Positions 1 to 8,150 of a stretch of 64,000 nucleotides of DNA are shown here, piece after piece (the first letter of the stretch is position 1; every line of letters begins with the position of its first letter). The notes below the pieces were generated by a model, which searched no databases, was not told the DNA's origin, and worked only from the letters and a program-made list of their open reading frames with translations. The stretch is from positions 1,109,001 to 1,173,000 of the forward strand of contig NZ_MQUA01000013.1 of NCBI RefSeq assembly GCF_002943715.1, read 5' to 3'. This DNA is from Polaribacter filamentus. Its GTDB lineage: Bacteria > Bacteroidota > Bacteroidia > Flavobacteriales > Flavobacteriaceae. The position numbers and the translations under genes were made by a program.

Positions 1-748
1 ATGCTACATAACTTGCATTCGCAGAATCATCGGCAACAACTAATAATTCACTCGGACCTGCTGGCATATCAATCGCGACGCCAAATTTAGTTGCCAATTG
101 TTTTGCAACAGTTACAAACTGATTTCCAGGGCCAAATATTTTATATACTTGCGGAATGCTTTCTGTTCCAAAGGTAAAACCTGCAATCGCTTGAATTCCC
201 CCAACTTTAATGATTTTTGTAACACCGCATAATTGCGCAGTGTATAAAATTGCTGGGTGTATTTTACCTTCTTTATTTGGTGGCGAACACAATACTATTT
301 CTTTACAACCTGCAATCTGAGCAGGAACTGCCAACATTAAAACTGTTGAAAATAAAGGTGCTGTTCCGCCAGGAATATACAAACCAACTTTCTGAATTGG
401 TCTTTTTTCTTGCCAGCAAAAAACACCTTTTGTAGTTTCTATACTTACTTTTTCTGTTTTTTGTGCAATATGAAAATTAGTAACATTCTCTTTTGCTAAT
501 TTAATAGCCCCTTTTAACTCCTCAGAAACTAACAAAATTGCATCTTGAATTTCATCCGAAGAAACCAAGTTGCTTTCTAAAGAAACACCATCAAATAGTT
601 GTGTGTATTTATTGATTGCTGCATCACCATTTCTTTTAACGTCGTCAAAAATTTGATTGACGGTTTTTTCAATATCATCAACCGTTTTTGTAGGTCGTTC
701 TACTATTTTTTTCCAGTCTTTTTTGAGTGGATTTATAATTGTTTTCAT
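1..748 (-). CDS. hisD: Histidinol dehydrogenase, C-terminus cut by the window edge
   Basis: Catalyses the last two oxidation steps of histidine synthesis, histidinol to histidine, in the cytoplasm. About 249 residues are visible from the ATG at 748; the rest lies beyond base 1. The conserved glycine-rich segment YIPGGTAPLFSTVLM is at about residue 125, followed by GVTKIIKVGGIQAIA, FGPGNQFVTVAK and DMPAGPSELLVV, all typical of HisD. The start codon lies two bases after the hisG stop, so the two genes are surely co-transcribed and probably translationally coupled. Expression should be governed by the his attenuator upstream of hisG. The family identity is firm; nothing can be said about the missing C-terminus. 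Confidence 0.95.
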   Translation of the reverse strand, partial: MKTIINPLKKDWKKIVERPTKTVDDIEKTVNQIFDDVKRNGDAAINKYTQLFDGVSLESNLVSSDEIQDAILLVSEELKGAIKLAKENVTNFHIAQKTEKVSIETTKGVFCWQEKRPIQKVGLYIPGGTAPLFSTVLMLAVPAQIAGCKEIVLCSPPNKEGKIHPAILYTAQLCGVTKIIKVGGIQAIAGFTFGTESIPQVYKIFGPGNQFVTVAKQLATKFGVAIDMPAGPSELLVVADDSANASYVA

Positions 749-750
749 AC

Positions 751-1608
751 TTAAAATACCATTTTTTCAATAGGACACACTAAAATACCTTCTGCTCCTT
801 TTGCTTTTAAATCTTCAATAATTTCCCAAAATTCATTTTTGGTAATTACGGTATGCACAGAACTCCACCCTTTTTCTGCCAATGGCAAAACTGTTGGACT
901 TCTCATACCTGGTAACAATGCTAAAATACTCTCTAGTTTATCATTTGGGGCATTTAGCAATACATATTTAGCGTTTCTTCCTCTTAAAACAGACTGAATT
1001 CTGAATTGAATTTTCTGTAAAATAACTCTTCTTTCATCAGAAATTTTAGAGGAAACCGCTAAAACAGCTTCCGATTCTAATAAAACTTCAATCTCCTTTA
1101 ATCCGTTTTTAAAAAGTGTAGAACCACTAGAAACGATATCGCAAATTCCGTCTGCTAAACCAATATTTGGCGCTATTTCTACAGAACCCGTAATAATGTG
1201 CAATTCGGCATCTATATTTTGTGCTTTTAAAAACTTTTTAACCGTTTCCGGATACGATGTTGCAATTCTTTTTCCTGCTAAATCTTTTAAACAATTGGCA
1301 TCTGATTCTTTTGGCACTGCAATTGAAACTTTACATTTAGAGAATCCTAAACGTTCTACAAACTCCAAATCGTCTCCTTTTTCAATTAAAATATTTTCAC
1401 CAATAATGGCTGCATCTACTACTCCGTCTCTTAAATACTGAGGGATATCGCCATTTCTTAGATAAAAAACTTCTACAGGAAAGTTTCTTGCAGACGCTTT
1501 TAATTGATCTTTTCCGTTGTCAATAGAAATTCCGATGTCTTTTAGAAGATTCATGGAATCTTCATTTAATCTTCCTGCTTTTTGTACTGCAATTCTTAAA
1601 TTACTCAT
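751..1608 (-). CDS. hisG: ATP phosphoribosyltransferase, long form
   Basis: First and feedback-regulated enzyme of histidine synthesis: joins ATP and PRPP. I chose the ATG at 1608, giving 285 residues beginning MSNLRIAVQKAGRL, which matches the family start; an in-frame upstream ATG at 1635 would add nine unconserved residues. The substrate-binding loop reads ISSGSTLFKNGLKEIE near residue 170. The length and the C-terminal part (about residue 210 onward, with VLPLAEKGWSSVHTVI) indicate the long HisG_C form with its own regulatory domain, so no HisZ partner is needed. It is the first structural gene of the operon, followed at once by hisD and preceded by a leader peptide and terminator. Confidence 0.95.
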   Translation of the reverse strand: MSNLRIAVQKAGRLNEDSMNLLKDIGISIDNGKDQLKASARNFPVEVFYLRNGDIPQYLRDGVVDAAIIGENILIEKGDDLEFVERLGFSKCKVSIAVPKESDANCLKDLAGKRIATSYPETVKKFLKAQNIDAELHIITGSVEIAPNIGLADGICDIVSSGSTLFKNGLKEIEVLLESEAVLAVSSKISDERRVILQKIQFRIQSVLRGRNAKYVLLNAPNDKLESILALLPGMRSPTVLPLAEKGWSSVHTVITKNEFWEIIEDLKAKGAEGILVCPIEKMVF

Positions 1609-1651
1609 TTTTTGATTTGTTTTATGCCTGAGCAAATAGGTTTTAAAATTG

Positions 1652-1683
1652 AAAAAACCCGTTTGATTTGCTCAAACGGGTTT
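1652..1683 (-). terminator. Terminator hairpin of the his attenuator
   Basis: A perfect 12-bp stem, AAACCCGTTTGA (1655-1666) paired with 1672-1683 around a five-base loop, ends in a T-run when read on the minus strand. It sits between the His-rich leader peptide and hisG, 47 bases before the hisG start. A strong intrinsic terminator in front of the first structural gene is what an attenuator needs. Confidence 0.85.
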
Positions 1684-1713
1684 ATAAATATTTTGCTTTT
1701 ATTCAATACATTT

Positions 1714-1770
1714 TTAAATCGCCTGATTGCAATTATAAAAATGATGATGATAAAATTGAATAAAAGTCAT
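1714..1770 (-). CDS. hisL: his operon leader peptide (18 aa, His-His-His)
   Basis: A tiny reading frame encodes MTFIQFYHHHFYNCNQAI and stops just before the terminator hairpin. The three consecutive CAT codons lie at 1741-1749. Ribosome stalling there on scarcity of charged His-tRNA is the classical sensor of his attenuation. A 12-bp perfect inverted repeat (1696-1707 against 1755-1766) brackets the His codons, so a translating ribosome would melt one RNA arm. I could not find a convincing antiterminator pairing with the terminator stem, so the exact switch is unresolved. The symbol is by analogy with enterobacterial hisL. Ribosome-binding signals are weak, as is usual in this phylum. Confidence 0.85.
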   Translation of the reverse strand: MTFIQFYHHHFYNCNQAI

Positions 1771-1788
1771 TTCTTGTTTATTTCTTTG

Positions 1789-1796
1789 CAAATATC
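1789..1796 (-). promoter_or_regulatory. Candidate -7 box of the his operon promoter
   Basis: On the minus strand the sequence GATATTTG matches seven of eight positions of TAnnTTTG, with a TTG about 21 nt upstream. Transcription would start around 1783, only about a dozen bases before the leader peptide. That short leader is consistent with attenuation control. Confidence 0.45.
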
Positions 1797-2186
1797 TGAA
1801 TTTTATTTTGTAAAAACCAATTGAACTTTATAAAATTATTACAAATAATAATATTTATCAATTTCTTAACATTTGTTTAAAATTAAAACTTTTTTTATTT
1901 TATCGCTTTATGCTTATAATAAAAGAGATACAGAGCAACAGCTTACTAAAAGTTACAAAATACTAGCCTTTATGCCAATAGAATTAAAAAGAAGACTAAT
2001 AAAGAGATCATATAAGCAATTGAAATTCTTAGATAGGTTGCGGAAAAGACAAAATAGTAACCAATCTTGTGCAAGAAATAAATACTGCAAATAACTATGA
2101 TGCTTATATAGAGAAAATGAGGGAAATATTCCTATTAATGAGATATAAGCTAATAAGACCTCCTACTTTGATCATCTATAAGTATA

Positions 2187-2209
2187 ACCCGTTGTGCATT
2201 TAAACAATA
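2187..2209. repeat. Solo IS982-type terminal sequence
   Basis: ACCCGTTGTGCATT and the following nine bases are identical to the left end of the complete IS982-family element at 15515-16496. No transposase or opposite end lies nearby. This is a remnant of an earlier copy, or of a deletion that used the end. Confidence 0.75.
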
Positions 2210-2312
2210 AGTATATGTTTAAAACTCTTTTTTTACTCTTTTTTTAAAATATGGCATCTGCCCTATTTAATACTATTAAAAAAAAATTTGATAAAAAAAA
2301 ATTTTTATTAAA

Positions 2313-2888
2313 ATGAAACTACAATCAGTATTGATATCAGATTGTATTTCTTTGTTTTTTATGACCCTTTTTACCTTGATAACGATTGTTGATAATCAAA
2401 AAAGCGTCTCTTATATTATTTACTTGTTTTGGTTTTCTAAATTTTTAAGAACCTTACTTAAAATTGGTTTTTATTTAGTTAAAAGAGATAAAGTATTTAT
2501 TTTATTTGCTTACTTTATTTTTATCTTCATTTTTTTCGGAATCATGCCTAACTGGGAAAACACAAATTTAATTTTAATAAACCTATAAGTATTGGTACTT
2601 CAAAACACCCTATTTAATCTTACCATAATAACTTTTTTAGCGAACGAATTGTTATGGTACATTCAAGATGAACTAAAAAGTTTTAATGAAAATATATTTT
2701 TATCAAACGGAATTATTATACTTCATATTTCTATAATTACAGTTGCTTTTATTGGATGATTTCTGTCTAAAAGTATCTATGAAAGTGCTAATTCAAATAA
2801 TGTATCAGGTGTTAATATAGTTCTTTTCTTAGTATTGATTTTTTTTTGAAATTTAATACGTAATAGGGAGATGAAAGGAATAACTTCA
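2313..2888 (+). pseudogene. Decayed integral membrane protein gene
   Basis: The first 91 codons (2313-2588) encode a very hydrophobic protein with two to three membrane segments starting MKLQSVLISDCISLFF. The same frame continues past a TAA (2586-2588) as sensible hydrophobic sequence (LFNLTIITFLANELLWYIQ, then IIILHISIITVAFIG). It then meets TGA at 2757-2759 and 2847-2849 where Trp (TGG) would fit. No frameshift is needed over about 575 bases. I do not recognise the family. It precedes ttcA and may once have been an independent small transporter or a DUF membrane protein; now it is most likely dead. Confidence 0.5.
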
Positions 2889-2971
2889 GATGCAAAACAA
2901 CTCAAAACTACTTCTGTTTTTTTTGTCAATTATTTTTCCATTTTCCTCTGCAAACTCTTATTTTTGCCTTC

Positions 2972-3766
2972 ATGGAAGACCTAAAACAAGTTACAAAGAA
3001 ATTACAGCGCTCTGTGGCAGAAGCCATTCAGCAATATAGCATGATTGCCGAAGGTGACAAGATTATGGTCTGCCTGTCTGGCGGAAAAGATAGTTATGCA
3101 ATGCTAAATATGTTGCTATATTTTAAAAAAGTAGCGCCTATTTCCTTTGATATCATTGCTGTAAACTTAGATCAAAAACAACCTGGTTTTCCTGTGGAAG
3201 TGTTGCCTACTTATTTAACCAAACTAGGCGTTAATTACAAAATAATAGAGAAGAATACTTACAAAATTGTTATGGAAAAAACACCCGAAGGCAAAACTAC
3301 CTGTAGTTTGTGTTCGCGTTTACGAAGAGGCACTTTGTATGAAGCTGCCAAGGATTTAGGTTGTAATAAGTTGGCTTTGGGACATCATAGAAACGATATT
3401 TTAGAAACTTTCTTCTTAAACTTCTTTTTTTCTGGAAAACTAGAAACCATGCCACCTAAATTTAAAAACGATGCAGGCGATTTAGTGGTGTTAAGACCTT
3501 TGGCTTTTTGTAAAGAAGGTGATATCGAGGAATATGCTGATTTTATGGATTTCCCTATTATCCCTTGTAATTTATGTGGTTCTCAAGAGAATTTACAACG
3601 TAATAATGTAAAGCAAATGCTTACTGATTGGGAAACAGAATTCCCAAATAGAAATGCCATTATGATGAATGCTTTGCAGAATGTATTTCCATCGCATTTA
3701 TTAGATAAGAATCTCTATGATTTTGAGAAATTAGAAAGTAAAGTTACTGAGGATATGTGCTTATAA
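2972..3766 (+). CDS. ttcA: tRNA 2-thiocytidine synthetase TtcA
   Basis: ATP-dependent enzyme that thiolates cytidine 32 in certain tRNAs, using a [4Fe-4S] cluster. The 264-residue protein has the PP-loop [10 protein letters not shown] at about residues 36-45, the first cysteine pair in [10 protein letters not shown] (about 112-121) and the second CxxC in [10 protein letters not shown] (about 197-206); together these are diagnostic of TtcA. Length is slightly shorter than the E. coli protein but complete. The ATG at 2972 is the only start consistent with the family. It stands alone, with the decayed membrane gene upstream and a roughly 500-base sparse region downstream. Confidence 0.93.
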   Translation: MEDLKQVTKKLQRSVAEAIQQYSMIAEGDKIMVCLSGGKDSYAMLNMLLYFKKVAPISFDIIAVNLDQKQPGFPVEVLPTYLTKLGVNYKIIEKNTYKIVMEKTPEGKTTCSLCSRLRRGTLYEAAKDLGCNKLALGHHRNDILETFFLNFFFSGKLETMPPKFKNDAGDLVVLRPLAFCKEGDIEEYADFMDFPIIPCNLCGSQENLQRNNVKQMLTDWETEFPNRNAIMMNALQNVFPSHLLDKNLYDFEKLESKVTEDMCL

Positions 3767-4274
3767 TCATCACTTTTACATTGATTAATGCAACTTTTTG
3801 GTGGGATTGCATTTAGATGTCTTGTATAAATTAACCAATGAAAACCTACCTTCTTTATAAACATCAATACTCGTTTGTGATTTTTTTCAACTTTAAATAC
3901 GGTTGATAATTAATATGAAATTTTTATCTTTTTATCAAATGCACCATCGCTTTTAATATCAATTTCCTTTCCTTTTATTAAAAGTGATTTTGTAATATTT
4001 AATACTTTTAATAAAGTTTTATTAAGTGCTTCGCCCATGACTTTAAGATGTACTATAGATAATACTTATTTTAGTTGTTAAATTGGTTTTAGACATAATC
4101 ACGACCAAGAGCGTGATCACTCGAACAGGCAACCTAGCGCGTAGTAGAATTCAAAATAGACAAAAGGTGTTCATATTAAAATTCCAAGAATATTTTTGAG
4201 CTTTTAGTTTATGAATTAAAATTGCCTTTTTTTTAGCGTGTAGTTTTGATGATCGTATAAAGGATGTTATCAGT
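3767..4274. other. Gene-poor stretch with a possible short remnant
   Basis: Only one candidate is visible: a minus-strand frame from ATG 4038 to TAA 3910 (42 codons, starting MGEALNKTLLKVLNITK and rich in Lys and Ile). It resembles the amphipathic tail of a larger protein but I do not recognise it. No terminator, RNA gene or repeat is apparent; the rest looks like decayed sequence. Confidence 0.3.
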
Positions 4275-5672
4275 TTAAACACTCATCGCTTCTGTTTTTA
4301 ATAAACTTGGTGTTTTCTCAACAAAGTCTTCTAAAACTGTAAAGAAACTCAAGATGTCTTGCTTTTCGTTATTTGCATTTATGGTTACCAATCTAATAAA
4401 GGTATCTTCTTCAAAGGAACCAAAACCAACCACGGTAATTTGATGTTCATACAAAGCCGTACAAAGCGCCATTGGATCTACATTTTTATAATTAAAACAC
4501 ACCGAAATTGAATCATCATAACTATATAACGTATACTTAGGATTGCTTCTAATATAGGCTAAAGCCACATCTGCCAAATAAAATTGTTGTTCCACTATCT
4601 GCTTTAAACCATCTGTACCAATAGATTTCCAGAGCGTCCAAAACTTTAAGGCATCATTTCTTCTGCCACATTGAAAAGAAGTTTTACCTAAGTTAAAATC
4701 GTCGCCATCTGTTTGATATAAATAATCGGCATCATTGCTAAACGAATCGTGTAAGTGTTTTTTATCATTCACTAAGATAATAGAGCAAGTTAAAGGGGTT
4801 CCTAACATTTTATGTGCATTGTAACTAAAAGAGTTCGATCTTGCTACTCCTTTTACCAAATGTTTATATTTCTCGCTAAAAATGACACTTCCACAATATG
4901 CGCCGTCTACATGAAGCCATATGTTATACTTTTCTGTGATGTCAGCAATTTTATCAATTGGATCAAAAGCGCCTAAAACGGTTGTTCCAGCAGTTGCATT
5001 TACGTAGGTAGGAATTCCGCCATTTTTAATGTCTTTTAAAATTTGCTCTTCTAATTTATTTGGAAGCATTCTTCCTTTAGAATCCGATTTAATATACCGG
5101 ATATTATTTCTCCCGATTCCTGCAAAACTAGCATTCTTAGCATTTGAATAATGAGATTCTTTAGAAGTATAAATAATCAGCGGTTTCGACATGCCGTCTA
5201 ACCTACAAGAAGGATCTTTGGCGTCACGCCCCATTAGCAACGCCATATAATTACTCATAGAACCACCCGTTGGAAAAGTACCATTACTATTGGGTCCATA
5301 CCCAATTAGCTTACAGGATTGTCTAATAATTTCTTGTTCAATGCCAACCTGTGGGCCGGCTACCTTATAGGTGTACATGCTATTGTTTAGCATAACAGCT
5401 AATAAATCTCCTAAAATTGCTTTGCTTTGTCTACCTCCAAAAAGTTGATTAAAAAATAAATTGGTTGCCGTTTTTGGAGTTGATATAAGCACTTCTTTCA
5501 ATAAAGACTTAAAATTAGTATCAATCATTGCCCCTTCCTTTAGCGAAAGATCAATGGTCTCATATAATGAACTAGAATCAATTCTTTTTGCCACGGGATT
5601 TTTCTCCTCTTCGTTAATTAAAACTTCAACAAGTTCATTAAATAATACTAGATCGTTATTTATAGTAGACAT
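4275..5672 (-). CDS. PLP-dependent decarboxylase, probable cysteine sulfinate decarboxylase
   Basis: Group II pyridoxal-phosphate decarboxylase of 465 residues. Visible landmarks are FFNQLFGG (about 73-80), the cofactor-stacking His 174 in KESHYS, HVDGAY with Asp 256, and the Schiff-base Lys 288 in NAHKMLGTPL. The fold is shared by glutamate, aspartate and cysteine-sulfinate decarboxylases. The neighbour decides: the gene lies 18 bases downstream of a cysteine dioxygenase on the same strand, so conversion of cysteine sulfinate to hypotaurine, which oxidises to taurine, is the most economical role. Substrate specificity is inferred, not visible; aspartate or glutamate decarboxylation remains possible. 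The gene appears intact. Confidence 0.8.
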   Translation of the reverse strand: MSTINNDLVLFNELVEVLINEEEKNPVAKRIDSSSLYETIDLSLKEGAMIDTNFKSLLKEVLISTPKTATNLFFNQLFGGRQSKAILGDLLAVMLNNSMYTYKVAGPQVGIEQEIIRQSCKLIGYGPNSNGTFPTGGSMSNYMALLMGRDAKDPSCRLDGMSKPLIIYTSKESHYSNAKNASFAGIGRNNIRYIKSDSKGRMLPNKLEEQILKDIKNGGIPTYVNATAGTTVLGAFDPIDKIADITEKYNIWLHVDGAYCGSVIFSEKYKHLVKGVARSNSFSYNAHKMLGTPLTCSIILVNDKKHLHDSFSNDADYLYQTDGDDFNLGKTSFQCGRRNDALKFWTLWKSIGTDGLKQIVEQQFYLADVALAYIRSNPKYTLYSYDDSISVCFNYKNVDPMALCTALYEHQITVVGFGSFEEDTFIRLVTINANNEKQDILSFFTVLEDFVEKTPSLLKTEAMSV

Positions 5673-5690
5673 ACTTTTTCTTTTAACTTA

Positions 5691-6227
5691 TTAGGACGCA
5701 ATGGTGTCGTACTCTAGTTCTTTGTGTACAAAAGTGTTTGATTCTTCATCGAATATTCTGCATGCACGAATGGGTTTTGCATACAGGTGAAGTGACATGC
5801 TTTTTTTATTAGATAGGTTTTCTAAGGAATGAAAGCCCATAAAATCTTTCATGTAAGTAACCTGATTCAGTGTTGAAGTGGATGTTTTTACAATAGTTAA
5901 AGCTCCGTTTTCATTTTCTTTGTAAATCGTTTCTTTAAATTCGCCTTCAAGAACCTTTACCCAACATTCTTCTCCGTTGTGATCGTGAATTGGTGTGCCC
6001 TGCCCTTCGCACCAGCAAATTAAGATTAATTCAAATTTCTCGCTATCAAAGATGCAATTTCGAGTATAACATTCGTCGGACCACGAAACATACTTTTCAA
6101 AAGGGTTTGAAGAAAATTTTACGGAATGTATAATGTGATTGTAGGTTGCCCTCTCCCCTTCTGATAGCGCTACTATTAGGTCGTCTAAGGTTTGAGGTGC
6201 AGTGGTGCTGTTTTCGTTAGTGTTCAA
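5691..6227 (-). CDS. cdo: Cysteine dioxygenase type I
   Basis: Non-heme iron enzyme that oxidises L-cysteine to cysteine sulfinate. In the 178-residue cupin the iron ligands are His 81, His 83 (IHDHNGEECW) and His 133 (GFHSLEN). YTRN at 54-57 corresponds to the substrate-carboxylate Tyr/Arg of mammalian CDO. Cys 88 and Tyr 149 (SLHLY) align with the mammalian Cys 93 and Tyr 157 that form the thioether cofactor. Many bacterial enzymes are reported to lack that cysteine, so this copy is of the animal-like type. It is the first gene of a two-gene operon with the decarboxylase downstream. Confidence 0.93.
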   Translation of the reverse strand: MNTNENSTTAPQTLDDLIVALSEGERATYNHIIHSVKFSSNPFEKYVSWSDECYTRNCIFDSEKFELILICWCEGQGTPIHDHNGEECWVKVLEGEFKETIYKENENGALTIVKTSTSTLNQVTYMKDFMGFHSLENLSNKKSMSLHLYAKPIRACRIFDEESNTFVHKELEYDTIAS

Positions 6228-6326
6228 AATAATATCTCTCTTTTTTTGTTCATTTAATGCACAAATCCAAGGTCATTCCCTAAATCTAACTAAATTATTC
6301 GGATTAATTAAATAATACCAATTTCA

Positions 6327-6334
6327 CAAATATA
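6327..6334 (-). promoter_or_regulatory. -7 box of the cdo operon promoter
   Basis: TATATTTG on the minus strand matches TAnnTTTG exactly and lies about 100 bases before the cdo start, predicting a 5' leader of about 90 nt. A TTTA about 16 nt upstream is a weak -33 candidate. Confidence 0.6.
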
Positions 6335-6511
6335 GGAAATTTTACCTTTTTAAAGTCTGTTTTCAGCAATTTATAAAGGATTTACTTTAGAAATCATCCT
6401 TTTTCCTAATTTTTTAACTATTTTAAACATTTTAAAAACTTAATCTCTCTTCCTTTTTTAAGTTTTATTAGATGAAAAGTGGTTCACAAACTAACCTCAA
6501 AATGAATTAAT

Positions 6512-8050
6512 ATGCAAGACCCAAATTTTATGATCAAAATAGCTGTATTAGCTGTTTATGTTGGCATTTTATTTTTAATCGGAATTTTAGCTTCCCGACG
6601 GATAAAAAGCATGAGCGACTATTATGTTGGTGGAAAAAAGATGGGCTTTTGGGCGGTTGCTTTCTCTGCAAGAGCCACAGGAGAATCTGGCTGGTTATTA
6701 ATAGGATTAACAGGAATGGGCGCAATGGCAGGATATTCTGGTTATTGGGTTGTAGTGGGCGAATTACTTGGTGTGTTTGTTTCGTGGCAATTTATGGCAA
6801 AACGTTTCAAAAAAAGATCTGATGCCTACGGAGCAATTACGATTCCTGATTATTTAAGCAGTCATTTTAAGTCTTCAACGCACACACTTCGAATTATTGC
6901 AGCTGCAATTCTCGTAATCTTTATTGTAATATATGTGGCTTCACAAATAGATGTGACCGGTGTTGCCTTTAAATCGATGCTAGGAATAGATTACAAAATA
7001 GGCGCATTGATAGGATTTTTTATTGTGCTTGCCTATATCTTTATTGGCGGTTTTGTGGCGGCAGTTTGGTCAGATTTATTTCAGGGATTACTTATGTTTT
7101 TGGGGTTGGTTTTACTACCCATAGTCGTTTGGTTTTCTATGGATCAAGGGGCAGGTATTACTGCCGGATTGAACGCTATTGACCCTACGCTAACCCAAAT
7201 AATGGGTAGGAGTAACGACGGTTGGATGAACCTTTTTACAATTTTAGGATTTTCTATGATTGGTTTAGGTTTTTTAGGTTCTCCCCAAGTATATGTTCGG
7301 TTTATGTCTATAAAAAATGAAAAAGAGATCGATAAAGGAAAATGGGTGGCAACTGCTTTTACTTTACTTACGGATGCCTCAGCGGTCACCATTGGGATTT
7401 TTGCCCGCATCTATTTCACGAAAGAAGGTCAAGATCCTGAAGTTATTTTAGGAAATAGTGGTGAAAATGTGTTGAGCATGATTACCGAAGAATTTTTACC
7501 TACAATTTTAGTGGCTATTTTTGTGGCCATTGTGTTATCAGCAATCATGTCTACAATAGATTCTTTATTAATATTAGCCTCTAGTGCTATTACACGAGAT
7601 TTTTATCAGAAAATATTTAAACCCAACATAATAGATGAAAGTTTAACTAAAATATCTAGAATTTCTACAGTGATTATGGCTTTTGTAGCGTTGATAATTG
7701 CTATGATTATCAACTATGTATCCCCTGATCGACAAATATTCTGGGTTATACTTTTTGGCTGGTCTGGTATTGCTGCCACTTTCTGTCCTGTAATTATTCT
7801 CTCACTTTTTTGGAAAGGATATTCAGAGAAAGGAGCTATTGCCTCTATGATTTCTGGGTTTATGTCTGTAATTATTTTCAATTTTATATTTAAAGAAATG
7901 ACCGATATTGGGCCATATTTTGTGGCACTTGATGTGCTTGCTCCTTCTTTTATCGCAGCAATACTTGTTGGGTTTATAGTATCAAAAAAATATCCCCCAA
8001 GAGCAGAAGCTATAAAAATGATTGAAGAAATTGATGCATTGAAAGAATAA
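6512..8050 (+). CDS. Sodium:solute symporter (PutP-type SSS family)
   Basis: A 512-residue polytopic membrane protein of the LeuT-fold SSS family. The early hallmark FSARATGESGWLLIGLTGMG at about residues 51-70 is the PutP-like sodium/substrate region, and IFVAIVLSAIMSTIDSLLI at about 340 is the conserved TM8 signature. The remaining sequence shows the expected 12-13 hydrophobic helices and a short charged tail. It is divergent from the cdo/decarboxylase operon, with about 285 bases between. Proline uptake is the default assignment for this motif set, but a role in moving an amino acid or sulfonate linked to the neighbouring cysteine pathway is possible. The substrate cannot be read from sequence. 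Confidence 0.88.
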   Translation: MQDPNFMIKIAVLAVYVGILFLIGILASRRIKSMSDYYVGGKKMGFWAVAFSARATGESGWLLIGLTGMGAMAGYSGYWVVVGELLGVFVSWQFMAKRFKKRSDAYGAITIPDYLSSHFKSSTHTLRIIAAAILVIFIVIYVASQIDVTGVAFKSMLGIDYKIGALIGFFIVLAYIFIGGFVAAVWSDLFQGLLMFLGLVLLPIVVWFSMDQGAGITAGLNAIDPTLTQIMGRSNDGWMNLFTILGFSMIGLGFLGSPQVYVRFMSIKNEKEIDKGKWVATAFTLLTDASAVTIGIFARIYFTKEGQDPEVILGNSGENVLSMITEEFLPTILVAIFVAIVLSAIMSTIDSLLILASSAITRDFYQKIFKPNIIDESLTKISRISTVIMAFVALIIAMIINYVSPDRQIFWVILFGWSGIAATFCPVIILSLFWKGYSEKGAIASMISGFMSVIIFNFIFKEMTDIGPYFVALDVLAPSFIAAILVGFIVSKKYPPRAEAIKMIEEIDALKE

Positions 8051-8073
8051 AAATAATTTGTATTAAAAGACAT

Positions 8074-8109
8074 AAAAAAAAAGCTCAAGTTATAACTTGA
8101 GCTTTTTTT
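8074..8109. terminator. Bidirectional terminator between symporter and typA
   Basis: A perfect palindrome AAGCTCAAGTTA / 8093-8104 is flanked by A-runs on the left and T-runs on the right, so it can end transcription of the symporter (+) and of typA (-). Confidence 0.9.
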
Positions 8110-8150
8110 GTAGTACCTATTATTTAGAGAAATTTATTTTCTATAAATAA

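Noticed and set aside
1873..2094. 73-aa basic frame as a gene
   Set aside because: No recognisable family, no clear start signal and a composition like decayed sequence next to an IS remnant.
2586..2849. TGA or TAA read as sense codons (alternative genetic code)
   Set aside because: Intact genes in the window end normally at TAA and other stops, and only decayed genes have internal stops. The simplest reading is pseudogenes.
6264..6275. Further copy of the island operator upstream of cdo
   Set aside because: Only the GGTCA half matches, and no TAnnTTTG lies 23 nt away in either direction.
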